From positions 1,488,378 to 1,552,377 of the forward strand of contig NZ_JADYWF010000001.1 in assembly GCF_015864945.1 (NCBI RefSeq): a stretch of DNA of 64,000 nucleotides, given 5' to 3'. The stretch's first letter is position 1. Every line of letters starts with the position of its first letter. Both the position numbers and the translations under genes were made by a program. Of the stretch, positions 34,111 through 41,790 are shown piece by piece. Under the pieces are notes generated by a model. That model saw only the letters and a list, made by a program, of their open reading frames with translations, was not told the origin of the DNA and searched no databases. This DNA comes from Salinibacterium sp. NG253 (GTDB taxonomy: Bacteria > Actinomycetota > Actinomycetes > Actinomycetales > Microbacteriaceae).

Positions 34111-34560
34111 TTAGTCTGCGCTCTTTTGGTTGAGAGCGCTCTGGCAATCGGGGCATACTCCCCAAAAGTTCACTTCGGCGGTGTGCACGGTGAAGCCGCC
34201 AGCATCGGATGGTGTGAGGCACGGCGCGTGACCAACGACGCAGTCCACGTCGCGCACGGCACTGCATTCGGTGCACACGATGTGGTGGTGGTTGTCGCCA
34301 ATGCGGCGTTCATAGAGAGCGGATGACCCTGCCGGTTCGATCTTGCGCAGCAAGCCCGCCGTCGTCAGCGCCGCCAGCACTCCGTACACAGCTTGGAGGG
34401 AGGTGCCGGGCAAACTCGGCAGCACAGCCCCGAACACTGTGTCGGCATCCGAGTGCGGGATGTCAGTGAGGGCGCTGAGCACAGCGACGCGGGGCTCGGT
34501 CACTTTCAGACCGGCCTCTCGCAGAGTGTCGGCGAGCGCCGCATCCGTCACTGTTTCCAT
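34111..34560 (-). CDS. Fur family transcriptional regulator (FurA/CatR/PerR-like)
   Basis: A 149-residue repressor. The winged helix spans residues 5-80 (LKVTEPRVAVLSALTDIPHSDADTVF), the regulatory metal site is in DNHHHIVCTEC, and a second CxxC (CPDC) lies at the end, giving a structural zinc pair. Its place before a catalase gene suggests peroxide sensing. ATG 34560 is seven bases after TAACGT (34568-34573). A near-perfect palindrome at 34576-34602 covers the -35 position, so it probably represses itself and the catalase. Confidence 0.9.
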   Translation of the reverse strand: METVTDAALADTLREAGLKVTEPRVAVLSALTDIPHSDADTVFGAVLPSLPGTSLQAVYGVLAALTTAGLLRKIEPAGSSALYERRIGDNHHHIVCTECSAVRDVDCVVGHAPCLTPSDAGGFTVHTAEVNFWGVCPDCQSALNQKSAD

Positions 34561-34575
34561 GGCTACGACGTTATC

Positions 34576-34602
34576 AGTTGTTTTGAATAACTCAAGACAA
34601 CT
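34576..34602. promoter_or_regulatory. Operator palindrome upstream of the fur-catalase operon
   Basis: AGTTGTTTTGA (34576-34586) and TCAAGACAACT (34592-34602) form an inverted repeat with 11-bp arms, one mismatch and a 5-bp centre. It lies directly upstream of the putative -10 TAACGT and covers the -35 region of the fur gene. Size and place fit a FurA/CatR-type box. Confidence 0.75.
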
Positions 34603-34749
34603 TGTGGTGAATTCGACGCCAGCATCCCCCAACACCGGGAAGGGAGATGAGAGGGCCCTCCCCGCAGCCCACCTCAACACTCGCCATCGCGGCTGCCTGC
34701 GCATTGATAGGCACACGTCAAACGCCCGCGACGGTGCCTACGACTCCGT

Positions 34750-35103
34750 GAATCAACTTGGTCCCAGTATGCACAATTCGCCGACGCTGCCCGGAACAAT
34801 GCCACGAACAGCCGGGGCATATCAAATGCGTATTCCAGACGGAACTATTGTCTACGTCGGAGTGGCCGGCAAGAGACAAGGGCAAGGGCTATGAGGCAGA
34901 CTCGCGGCTTACCGCAGCGGGGGCGCTATTAGCGGATTCGAGCAAGCCGCTTTAGACCGAGCGTCGTCCGATGCCAAAAATCTGGAAGGAGATATTGAAT
35001 TCGCACGGCATCTGGAACCGGCAGCGGACGGCGAAGATGCGGAAACCTCAAACCGAGGAGAACACCTTGAGCGCGAAGCTGCGCGACACCGTTGAATTAG
35101 CCA
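34750..35103 (+). pseudogene. Remnant of a GIY-YIG-like nuclease gene
   Basis: The frame from 34769 reads TAGAYQMRIPDGTIVYVGVAGKRQGQGL, then meets TGA at 34892-34894. The same frame continues past it as GRLAAYRSGGAISGFEQAALDRA. The part AKLRDTVEL then appears one frame away (around 35070-35100). Together these pieces match the course of a small actinobacterial GIY-YIG-like protein that begins DGTIVYVG and continues RGRLAxYRSG. At least one stop and one frameshift therefore break the gene. The family call is from memory. It lies upstream of the AIPR gene and is probably a dead accessory gene. Confidence 0.55.
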
Positions 35104-35431
35104 CCGTGACCGATTCAACGCGCGAGTTCGGCTGCAGCGACAGTGGGCGTACAGTCCGCAGCATTCAGCGAGAAGCCTTTCCAACGCGCCCCAAGCTGCA
35201 ACGCGGGCCCCCTGACCCGCGCGCAGATTACACATGCGCGAGCGCACTTCCCCGAATTCGAATGAGGCTCAGCCCAAGAACAAAACGAGATAACTCAGAC
35301 GACTGATCGAAATCGTGGATCATGGTTGAATTCGATCTCGAATGCGCAAGACGCCTGAAATTTCGCGCCACTCGTATAGATTGAGTAAAATTCTGCTTTA
35401 CTGGCCGCTGGACCAAAATCGGAGGCACCAA
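35104..35431. other. Non-coding stretch upstream of the AIPR gene
   Basis: No gene is supported here; open frames on either strand look like chance frames. G+C falls towards the right. ATTCGAAT (35256-35263) and the palindrome ATTCGA-TC-TCGAAT (35330-35343) share half-sites and could be operators of the AIPR gene. TATAGA at 35375-35380 is a possible -10. GGAGG at 35421-35425 is the AIPR ribosome-binding site. Confidence 0.4.
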
Positions 35432-37144
35432 TTGGACAGAGTTACTCGGGCATATAACGAAGCGTTTCGTGTGGAACAATCTCTTCCGACCTCGATGAGC
35501 CAGGGTGAATTATTCGAGCATTTCGTCAACTACTGCCTAATCTCTGAGAAGTTCGATGAAGAATTCGACATTCACGATACTCATACGGGCGGCGGGAACG
35601 ATCTCTCGATCGACGGACTTGCAATCGTTGTGAACGGTGTAATTGTCACCTCGGTCGAGGCTGCTAAAGAACTACTCACGACTAACGGCTTTCTCGATGT
35701 GGAATTCATTTTCATTCAGTCGAAGTCGGGTGAGGGCTTTAGCGGCGAACAGATGGTGAGCCTCAAAGATGGCGTCGTCGAGTTTTTTGCCGAGGAACTC
35801 AGCCTTCCTGCTTCCCCGAAAATCATCGACTACCGAGCCATCATGAGTTGGATATTCGATCAAAGCGGGCAGTTCAAAAGGGGAAAACCACGATGTGAAC
35901 TAATATTCGCCACCGCCGGATCCTGGCAGGACGACCCCCAGCTCCTAGTCAAAATCGCAAAGATTAGGGCCGAGATCCTCGGAACTAACCTTTTCGAACA
36001 AGTCTCGTTCACCCCTCTCGGCGCGGCTGAACTCCAATCCAGCTGGAAACACAGCAAAGACAGCGTGAAAGCGGAATTCACCTTTACGAAGAAGGCGACT
36101 CTGGCTGATATCGAAGGTGTGAAAGAGTCCTATCTAGGAGTCCTCCCGTTGGCTGAGTTTTTGAAGGTGATCGAAGACGAAGGCTCCGGGGTGCGCAAAA
36201 ACATTTTCGTAGACAACGTTCGAGACTTTCAGGGCGACAACCCGGTAAACGGTGAAATGTCCCAGAGCCTTGCAACTGAAGAAGGCCGAAACCGCTTCGC
36301 CGTGCTCAACAACGGTGTGACTCTGGTTGCAAGGCAGCTCCACATCGTCGGAGACAAGTTTTACGCCGCAGATTATCAAATCGTAAATGGCTGCCAAACG
36401 AGCCATGTGATTTACAACAACAAGGACCTCCTAGAGCCGGACATGCAGATTCCTTTTAAGGTGATCGCAACCGATGATGAGGAAGTTATCGGGGCAATCG
36501 CCACTGCAACGAATCGCCAGACGCTGGTGACCGAGGAAGACCTGTATGCGCTGGAGGAGATTCAGAAGAAATTGGAAGCCTACTTCCAAGCGTTTGAGGA
36601 CAAACACAAGCTCTACTACGAGCGCCGCTCGAAGCAGTACAGCAGTGCAGTCGGTATCGAAAAAGTACGAATAATCACCAAACAAATCGAGATTCGCTCT
36701 TTCGGCGCGATGTTTCTGAACGAGGGCCACCGGGCAACCCGTTACTACGCGGCGTTAAAATCAATGGTGGGGTCAGCGATCTTTAACGTGGACCACAAGC
36801 TGGAGCCCTACTACGCAGCCGCCTTTGCCTACTACAAACTGGAGTTCCTCTTCAGGAACGGACAGATTCCGGTGGCCTATAAGCCCGCGCGGTACCACCT
36901 TCTCATGGCATTCCGGCACATAGTAGCGGGGACAACAATGCCCTTGTTGTCCGCGAACAAAATAGAGGCTTATGCCAGAAAAATCACGGATACGCTTTGG
37001 GACGACACTAAGACCCTCAAGGCTTTTCAGGCTGCTTGTAGCGCTATCGACGAAGCGCTCGGCGGTTCTGTCCTAGACGGAGACGCAGTAAAGGTGCAGG
37101 CTTTTACCGACAAAGTGCTGCTCGCTGCAAAGTCGCCCAAGTAG
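35432..37144 (+). CDS. AIPR family protein (abortive-infection/phage-resistance type) with PD-(D/E)xK-like N-terminus
   Basis: A 570-residue protein starting at TTG 35432, which has GGAGG (35421-35425) six bases upstream. An in-frame ATG at 35342 lacks such support. The AIPR core (about residues 255-325) has IFVDNVRDFQG, FAVLNNGVTLVA and YQIVNGCQTSHVI. Near the N-terminus, GGGNDLSIDG and, 35 residues on, FIQSKSG fit the D and QxK positions of a PD-(D/E)xK nuclease fold. AIPR proteins occur in phage-defence loci, alone or beside restriction systems; the mechanism is unsettled. Sampled 60-base blocks hold 30, 24 and 33 G+C, well below the neighbours, which suggests transfer. No methylase or partner gene is adjacent. 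Confidence 0.88.
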   Translation: MDRVTRAYNEAFRVEQSLPTSMSQGELFEHFVNYCLISEKFDEEFDIHDTHTGGGNDLSIDGLAIVVNGVIVTSVEAAKELLTTNGFLDVEFIFIQSKSGEGFSGEQMVSLKDGVVEFFAEELSLPASPKIIDYRAIMSWIFDQSGQFKRGKPRCELIFATAGSWQDDPQLLVKIAKIRAEILGTNLFEQVSFTPLGAAELQSSWKHSKDSVKAEFTFTKKATLADIEGVKESYLGVLPLAEFLKVIEDEGSGVRKNIFVDNVRDFQGDNPVNGEMSQSLATEEGRNRFAVLNNGVTLVARQLHIVGDKFYAADYQIVNGCQTSHVIYNNKDLLEPDMQIPFKVIATDDEEVIGAIATATNRQTLVTEEDLYALEEIQKKLEAYFQAFEDKHKLYYERRSKQYSSAVGIEKVRIITKQIEIRSFGAMFLNEGHRATRYYAALKSMVGSAIFNVDHKLEPYYAAAFAYYKLEFLFRNGQIPVAYKPARYHLLMAFRHIVAGTTMPLLSANKIEAYARKITDTLWDDTKTLKAFQAACSAIDEALGGSVLDGDAVKVQAFTDKVLLAAKSPK

Positions 37145-37158
37145 TTCAACCCCCTTAG

Positions 37159-37222
37159 AGTCGTCGACGACTAAACCGGGCGCGGTGGTGACCCGCCAAG
37201 TTCAATGTCTCCCCGCGCCCGG
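37159..37222. repeat. Palindrome and long-stem hairpin just after the AIPR gene
   Basis: AGTCGTCGACGACT (37159-37172) is a perfect 14-bp palindrome. Four bases later, CCGGGCGCGG (37176-37185) pairs perfectly with CCGCGCCCGG (37213-37222). There is no T-run. They could end AIPR transcription or mark the island border. Confidence 0.5.
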
Positions 37223-37358
37223 ATCCCTCGCGCATACCTGCACTTGAGCTTCGATACCCGTTGATCGCCCGAGACGCTGATAATGATCGGCGCTTCTGTC
37301 AAATCTCACGAGCATTGCGCCGAGGAAAGCTGTGCGCTCCCGCTTCGCCCGACCGAGC

Positions 37359-37396
37359 CAACTCTACGAACCCAACTTGTCTGAGGTGTAGAGTTG
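37359..37396. promoter_or_regulatory. Inverted repeat upstream of the FadR-type regulator
   Basis: CAACTCTAC (37359-37367) and GTAGAGTTG (37388-37396) form perfect 9-bp arms with a 20-bp spacer, ending 34 bp before the regulator gene. It is a candidate operator for that regulator, though it could also form an RNA hairpin. Confidence 0.45.
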
Positions 37397-37430
37397 CCAA
37401 GCAGATAAACACAGCGATCGGAGCACCTGC

Positions 37431-38102
37431 ATGACGCCAGCAGTGCAACAAGGTCGGCTCGCAGCGCAAGCGGCCAAAGTCCTGCTTGAGCGCATCCGGG
37501 CCGGCGAGTGGCCCTTGGGGCACAAGCTGCCGGGCGAGACGACACTGGCTGCCGAGATCGGGGTCGGGCGCTCAACGCTGCGGGAGGCCATCCGTGAACT
37601 CGCCGGTCAAGGCGTGCTCGAAAGCCGTCAAGGCTCGGGCGTCTTCGTGATCTCGACCGACATTGCCGAAGACTGGGATGTCGTGCTGCGCCGTGTGTCC
37701 GCTGCATCCGTCATCGAGGCTCGGGTCGCTATCGAGACCGAGGCCGCTGCACTCGCGGCGCATCGGCGCACTCCCTCAGACCTGCGGGCGATGCGTCGAG
37801 CACTCGCCCGCCGCTCGGGCTCGCACCACTCTGCCGAAGAGTTCGCTGACGTCGACATGGCGCTTCATCGGGAAGTCGTCGCGGCATCCCACAATGAAGT
37901 GCTGCTCGAACTGTTCAACGGGTTCGTGCCGCGAGTGCGGGTAGCGATGATCGAAATGCTGAAGCTGCGCCCCATCCACGACTACGAGGCAGACCAAGCC
38001 GCCCACAGCGCGCTGGTCGAAGCAATCGCCGAACGAAACCCGGCCGCCGCGGCCGAGTGCAGCCGGGCGCACCTCACCGGCGTGCACCGAGCCCTCTCGT
38101 GA
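37431..38102 (+). CDS. GntR family regulator, FadR subfamily
   Basis: A 223-residue regulator with an N-terminal winged helix (about 10-75: KLPGETTLAAEIGVGRSTLREAIRELAGQGVLESRQGSGVFV) and a C-terminal all-helical FCD ligand domain with the metal-binding pattern DVDMALHREVVAASHN, then HSALVEAI. FCD regulators usually sense carboxylic or amino acids. ATG 37431 has GGAG ten bases upstream. The stop overlaps the ABC ATPase start as GTGA, so the two genes are coupled. Confidence 0.9.
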   Translation: MTPAVQQGRLAAQAAKVLLERIRAGEWPLGHKLPGETTLAAEIGVGRSTLREAIRELAGQGVLESRQGSGVFVISTDIAEDWDVVLRRVSAASVIEARVAIETEAAALAAHRRTPSDLRAMRRALARRSGSHHSAEEFADVDMALHREVVAASHNEVLLELFNGFVPRVRVAMIEMLKLRPIHDYEADQAAHSALVEAIAERNPAAAAECSRAHLTGVHRALS

Positions 38103-38989
38103 GCGACGGCACTTCCGTGAGCGACAGCACAGTCGCGCGCGCCAGCAATTCAATGAACGAAAGCACCCTCGTGAGCAGCAGTCCCTCCGTCGTCGAGCTG
38201 CGCGGCGTCACCTTCCGCCGCGGCGAGCGCACCATCCTCCACGAGGTCGACCTCACCGTGCGCGCGGGCGAACACTGGGCGCTCCTCGGCCCCAACGGCG
38301 CCGGCAAGAGCACGATCCTCGGTTTCGTCGGCGCCTCAGCGCACCCGACCTCAGGAACCGTAGACATCCTGGGGCAACGCCTCGGCCGAGTCGAACTGCA
38401 GGCGCTGCGTCGCTCCATCGGGCACGTCAACCCGCGTCATCCGCTTCACGCACCCCTCACGATTCGGGATGTCGTACTCACCGGCCTGACCGGATCCCTC
38501 GAGACTCCCCCGCGCTGGGAACCCACCGCGCAGCAGACCCAACGCGCGACAGAACTCATCGAACAGATGGGCCTGGCAGGCAAGGATGCTCACCGCTGGC
38601 CAACCCTGTCGCAAGGAGAACGCGGCAGAGCACTCATCGCCCGCGCACTGATCGCCGAACCTGACCTGCTGCTTCTCGACGAACCCAGCACCGGGTTGGA
38701 TGTCGCGGCACGCGAGCAACTCCTCGAAACCATCGACGCGCTCACCCACAGCTTTCCGCGACTGGCCTCAATTCTCGTGACGCATCACCTCGAAGAACTG
38801 CCCTCCACGACATCCCATGCCGCGCTAATTGCGAATGGTCGGATCTCTCAGGCCGGGCCAGCCGAACAGGTGCTGACCACCGAAAACGTCACGACCGCCT
38901 TCGCGCATCCGATCCGCGTCGGCCAACACGACGACCGCTGGTTCGCGCTGCCCGGTCGCAAGCGTTCGCTCGATCTCGTCACGCGTTAG
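38099..38989 (+). CDS. Orphan ABC transporter ATP-binding protein
   Basis: A 296-residue ATPase. Walker A is GPNGAGKST, the signature is LSQGERGRALIARAL, Walker B is LLLLDEPSTGLD, and the switch histidine is in ILVTHHLEEL. It resembles the ModF/iron-complex type of cytoplasmic ATPases. I chose GTG 38099, which overlaps the upstream stop; GTG 38117 and ATG 38153 are later options. No permease gene is nearby, so its partner lies elsewhere or it works outside transport. Confidence 0.87.
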   Translation: MSDGTSVSDSTVARASNSMNESTLVSSSPSVVELRGVTFRRGERTILHEVDLTVRAGEHWALLGPNGAGKSTILGFVGASAHPTSGTVDILGQRLGRVELQALRRSIGHVNPRHPLHAPLTIRDVVLTGLTGSLETPPRWEPTAQQTQRATELIEQMGLAGKDAHRWPTLSQGERGRALIARALIAEPDLLLLDEPSTGLDVAAREQLLETIDALTHSFPRLASILVTHHLEELPSTTSHAALIANGRISQAGPAEQVLTTENVTTAFAHPIRVGQHDDRWFALPGRKRSLDLVTR

Positions 38990-39095
38990 CCGGCGCACCA
39001 GATCGAGGGTCACCAATTCTGGACCCAACTCGGGCAGCGACGACGGCCCCAGCATCGGCTAGCGGCTCTCGGCCAGAGGGCCCCAGCACAGCTCC

Positions 39096-39650
39096 TCACG
39101 CCAGCAGCGCCAACGCCATGAGCCCCGCGGCGCCGCCCATGCTCAGCACTTCGACGCGCGCGAGCAGCCCGGGCGATCGCTGCGTTAGCCGCAGCGACCG
39201 CTCGAACCACACGGTGAAAATGACGTACCCGGCCATGCCGCCCAACAGTGGCGGCAGGAACGCCACCCCGTGATGGTGGCTTTCGCTGGCATCGACGCCG
39301 CCCGAACTCATCGCCATGATCATTCCCGCCATCAAGACGAGACCGAGGGCCGAGTGCAGCGCCATCATCCCGGAGCGATGCGCCGCATCTGCCCCTGCGG
39401 CCGTTCCCGCCGAGCGAGCCGAACGGGAGTTGGGTCGCGCGCCGAACCCTACGAGCATCCCCGAGACGAGAAGCGCCATCACCCAGACCAGCGGATGAAG
39501 CAGCCCCCACGAGAGCGACACATCCAGCATCGCCGCGAGCATCACAATCGCCGCAAAAGACTGCAGCTGCATTCCAGTACGCCGCGCACCTACGGTGCAA
39601 CACGTGCCGAGCGCCGCCGGCAGCAAGGCCGCCACGTGCAAGGTTTCCAC
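39096..39650 (-). CDS. Small integral membrane protein, about 184 aa
   Basis: A hydrophobic protein with about five membrane helices and a histidine-rich loop, SHHHGV. It recalls DUF5134-type actinobacterial proteins, some near copper genes, but I cannot be sure. I chose GTG 39650 because the upstream start at 39728 would overlap the end of the amine oxidase gene. It lies downstream of the copper amine oxidase on the same strand and converges with the ABC ATPase. Confidence 0.65.
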   Translation of the reverse strand: METLHVAALLPAALGTCCTVGARRTGMQLQSFAAIVMLAAMLDVSLSWGLLHPLVWVMALLVSGMLVGFGARPNSRSARSAGTAAGADAAHRSGMMALHSALGLVLMAGMIMAMSSGGVDASESHHHGVAFLPPLLGGMAGYVIFTVWFERSLRLTQRSPGLLARVEVLSMGGAAGLMALALLA

Positions 39651-39687
39651 TGTTTTCCGCTTCCGCTCTCGCTCTCCTCGCCGCTCC

Positions 39688-41685
39688 CTAGTGGCCGTGC
39701 TCACTATCGTGGTGGGCGCAGTGGTCACCGTTTTCTTGGGCCGGGGCGGGGATGTTGAGTGCCGGGTTCATGCCGAAGAAGCCATTGGGCTTGAGGGTGA
39801 ACTTGGCGTAGTCCATGGGCATGACGGGCCAGTCTTCCATGCGGGGGAAGTGGGTGAGACCGAAGGTGTGCCACACGACAACATCTTCGGCTTCAACCGA
39901 GGCGTCATCCGCAATGTATTTGGCAATGCCGTCGCCACCCGGGTTCTGGTGCACGAAGTCGCCGGCCGCATACCGTTCGCTTGGGTCGTACTTCGTCACG
40001 TAGAGATGCTTGGTCGTGAATAGAGCTCGCTTCGCAATCGATGACGACTCGTCTGCCATCAGGGTCGGGCTCTCCTGGGGGTAGAGAACGTACGACGTGG
40101 GGCGTCCAGTGCGGTTGGTCTTGTCTGCGCTTGAGATCTGCCACACACGGGATGCCGCACCGTTAGCAACTCGGCCTGACTCGCCTTCCGAGCGGATGCG
40201 AGTGACCTGCTTCGTGAAGGCGTTGCCGTATTCATTGCCCGGCCCCATCGGCACGCGCACGGCGTCAATCTCATCCACGCTGTTGGCTACACCGTCGACG
40301 GTCATGTCGAGTCGTGCCGAAAAGAGGTGCTGGTGATTGGGGCCACCGAGGCCAGGGGCAACTTCCGAGGCGTAGGGGTAGTCCGAGCCATCCGCTTGCA
40401 GTCCGGGATACGCCGACGTGAAGAGGATGCCCGTGAGCTTCGACTCGCATTCGATGGTGCCGTCGAGGTACAGGTACCAGTAGAAGCCGTAGTCGTAGTT
40501 TCCGACTGTGGTGAAGAAGGAGATGACGAGTCGACGAGAGCGCCGAACTTCCGAGGCGCCTGTGAAGAGATCGGTGTGCTTCCACAGTGTGCCGAAGTCT
40601 TCCTCGTGCATGCAGATGCCGTTCTGTACGACCTTGGGGGAACCCAGCTCGTCGGCGAAGACCGCGTCAAAGTACTTGATCTCGCCAACACAGTCGCAGC
40701 CGAGGGCGAGCGAGTTCGTGTAACGACCGAACAGGTACTCGCCGGTGTCGAAGTAGTTCTGCCAGAAACGGTTGGGCTGCGGGTCGGCGTAGGGAACCAC
40801 CATTTCGCTAATCGACCCGCGATACATGATTGGGCGGTCGACACCCTGGTCGGCAAAGCTGAGGTTGCGCATGATGAGACCCTCGCGCATGTCGAACCCG
40901 ATTTGGAATTTCCAGTTGCCCCACTCGACCTGTTCACCGTCGACGAGATAGCTGGGGCCTTCCGGCTGAGTGATGACGATCGGCTTGAGCGCATCGAGCG
41001 GTGGTCCCTGCACTGCCGGGTCGTCGTAATTGCCGCCCTCGGCGGGGATCGGATATACCTCGCTGTCGACAATGCGCGTCACTTTCATCGCGGCAATGTC
41101 GACGTAGGCGGCGAGACCGTCAATCGGGTGCGCCCACACGTGGTCGCCCACGTAGTCAGAGCGGAACGCGAAGATACGCAGAATGCGGCGACCCTCCTCT
41201 TCGGGAAAGTCGTAGTAGCCGGAGGAGAGCGGCACAACTTCGACGTCGTTTACGGTGACGCCGCGCTTCGCAAGAGCCGCGATCCAGCCTTCGTCTTGGG
41301 CGACGATCTCGCCGACGAGCTCAAATTCTGTGTCGAGGATAGGCAATTGTCCCGCTGATCCGTCGAGCACCGACGTTGAGATGATGGCTCCGAGCCCCAA
41401 CGAAATGATGTTGTCGCTGGAGTGGCCGGTTGCGAGATCAAGCAGCATGACGCGTGCTTGGCGGTCGGGCATTTCCCCACCCTCTGCCTCCCACGCTTTC
41501 ACTTCGTTCTTGGCGGGCTCCTCGAGGCCGACATAAACGAAACGAGTGGTCGTGGTGAAGAAATCCACCGTCGAGGCGATGTCGCGAATCGCGGTGATCT
41601 CGTCGGCGCTCAGGCTGCTGAGCGGATGCTGCGGCGCAGTCGAATTGTGGTGGGCCAAGACTGATTTGTCGTTCGTGATCGTCAT
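39688..41685 (-). CDS. tynA: Primary-amine oxidase (copper/topaquinone)
   Basis: A 665-residue copper amine oxidase that oxidises primary amines to aldehydes, releasing ammonia and hydrogen peroxide. The tyrosine that becomes topaquinone is in TVGNYDYGF (near residue 395). Two copper histidines are in NHQHLF (near 450), and the third is in LTHFPRMEDWPVMP near the end. There is no signal peptide. AAGGAAA precedes ATG 41685. The APC permease upstream probably imports the amine, such as phenethylamine, tyramine or histamine. The peroxide it makes could be handled by the catalase at 32533. Confidence 0.95.
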   Translation of the reverse strand: MTITNDKSVLAHHNSTAPQHPLSSLSADEITAIRDIASTVDFFTTTTRFVYVGLEEPAKNEVKAWEAEGGEMPDRQARVMLLDLATGHSSDNIISLGLGAIISTSVLDGSAGQLPILDTEFELVGEIVAQDEGWIAALAKRGVTVNDVEVVPLSSGYYDFPEEEGRRILRIFAFRSDYVGDHVWAHPIDGLAAYVDIAAMKVTRIVDSEVYPIPAEGGNYDDPAVQGPPLDALKPIVITQPEGPSYLVDGEQVEWGNWKFQIGFDMREGLIMRNLSFADQGVDRPIMYRGSISEMVVPYADPQPNRFWQNYFDTGEYLFGRYTNSLALGCDCVGEIKYFDAVFADELGSPKVVQNGICMHEEDFGTLWKHTDLFTGASEVRRSRRLVISFFTTVGNYDYGFYWYLYLDGTIECESKLTGILFTSAYPGLQADGSDYPYASEVAPGLGGPNHQHLFSARLDMTVDGVANSVDEIDAVRVPMGPGNEYGNAFTKQVTRIRSEGESGRVANGAASRVWQISSADKTNRTGRPTSYVLYPQESPTLMADESSSIAKRALFTTKHLYVTKYDPSERYAAGDFVHQNPGGDGIAKYIADDASVEAEDVVVWHTFGLTHFPRMEDWPVMPMDYAKFTLKPNGFFGMNPALNIPAPAQENGDHCAHHDSEHGH

Positions 41686-41729
41686 TCGATTTCCTTCACT
41701 TGCGGGGGATGGGGATGATGTGTGCGTGC

Positions 41730-41784
41730 CGGGCTGGAGCGCCGGACCAGTGCACAGGGTTGTCCAGTGCGGCGCTCCAGCCCG
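41730..41784. terminator. 15-bp perfect stem between the permease and amine oxidase genes
   Basis: The 15 bases at 41730-41744 pair perfectly with 41770-41784, leaving a 25-base loop. The minus-strand permease stops at 41791 and the amine oxidase starts at 41685, so the hairpin lies between two genes of one apparent operon. There is no T-run, so it may be a partial terminator or an RNA-stability element. Confidence 0.72.
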
Positions 41785-41790
41785 AACGGA

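Noticed and set aside
32530-34326. Open frame of 598 codons antisense to the catalase gene
   Set aside because: Same reason: the catalase motifs are complete on the other strand, and the frame even runs through the control region between two real genes.
34909-35247. 112-codon open frame on the minus strand in the accessory region
   Set aside because: It is Arg, Ser and Cys-rich with no ribosome-binding site and is antisense to the GIY-YIG-like remnant.
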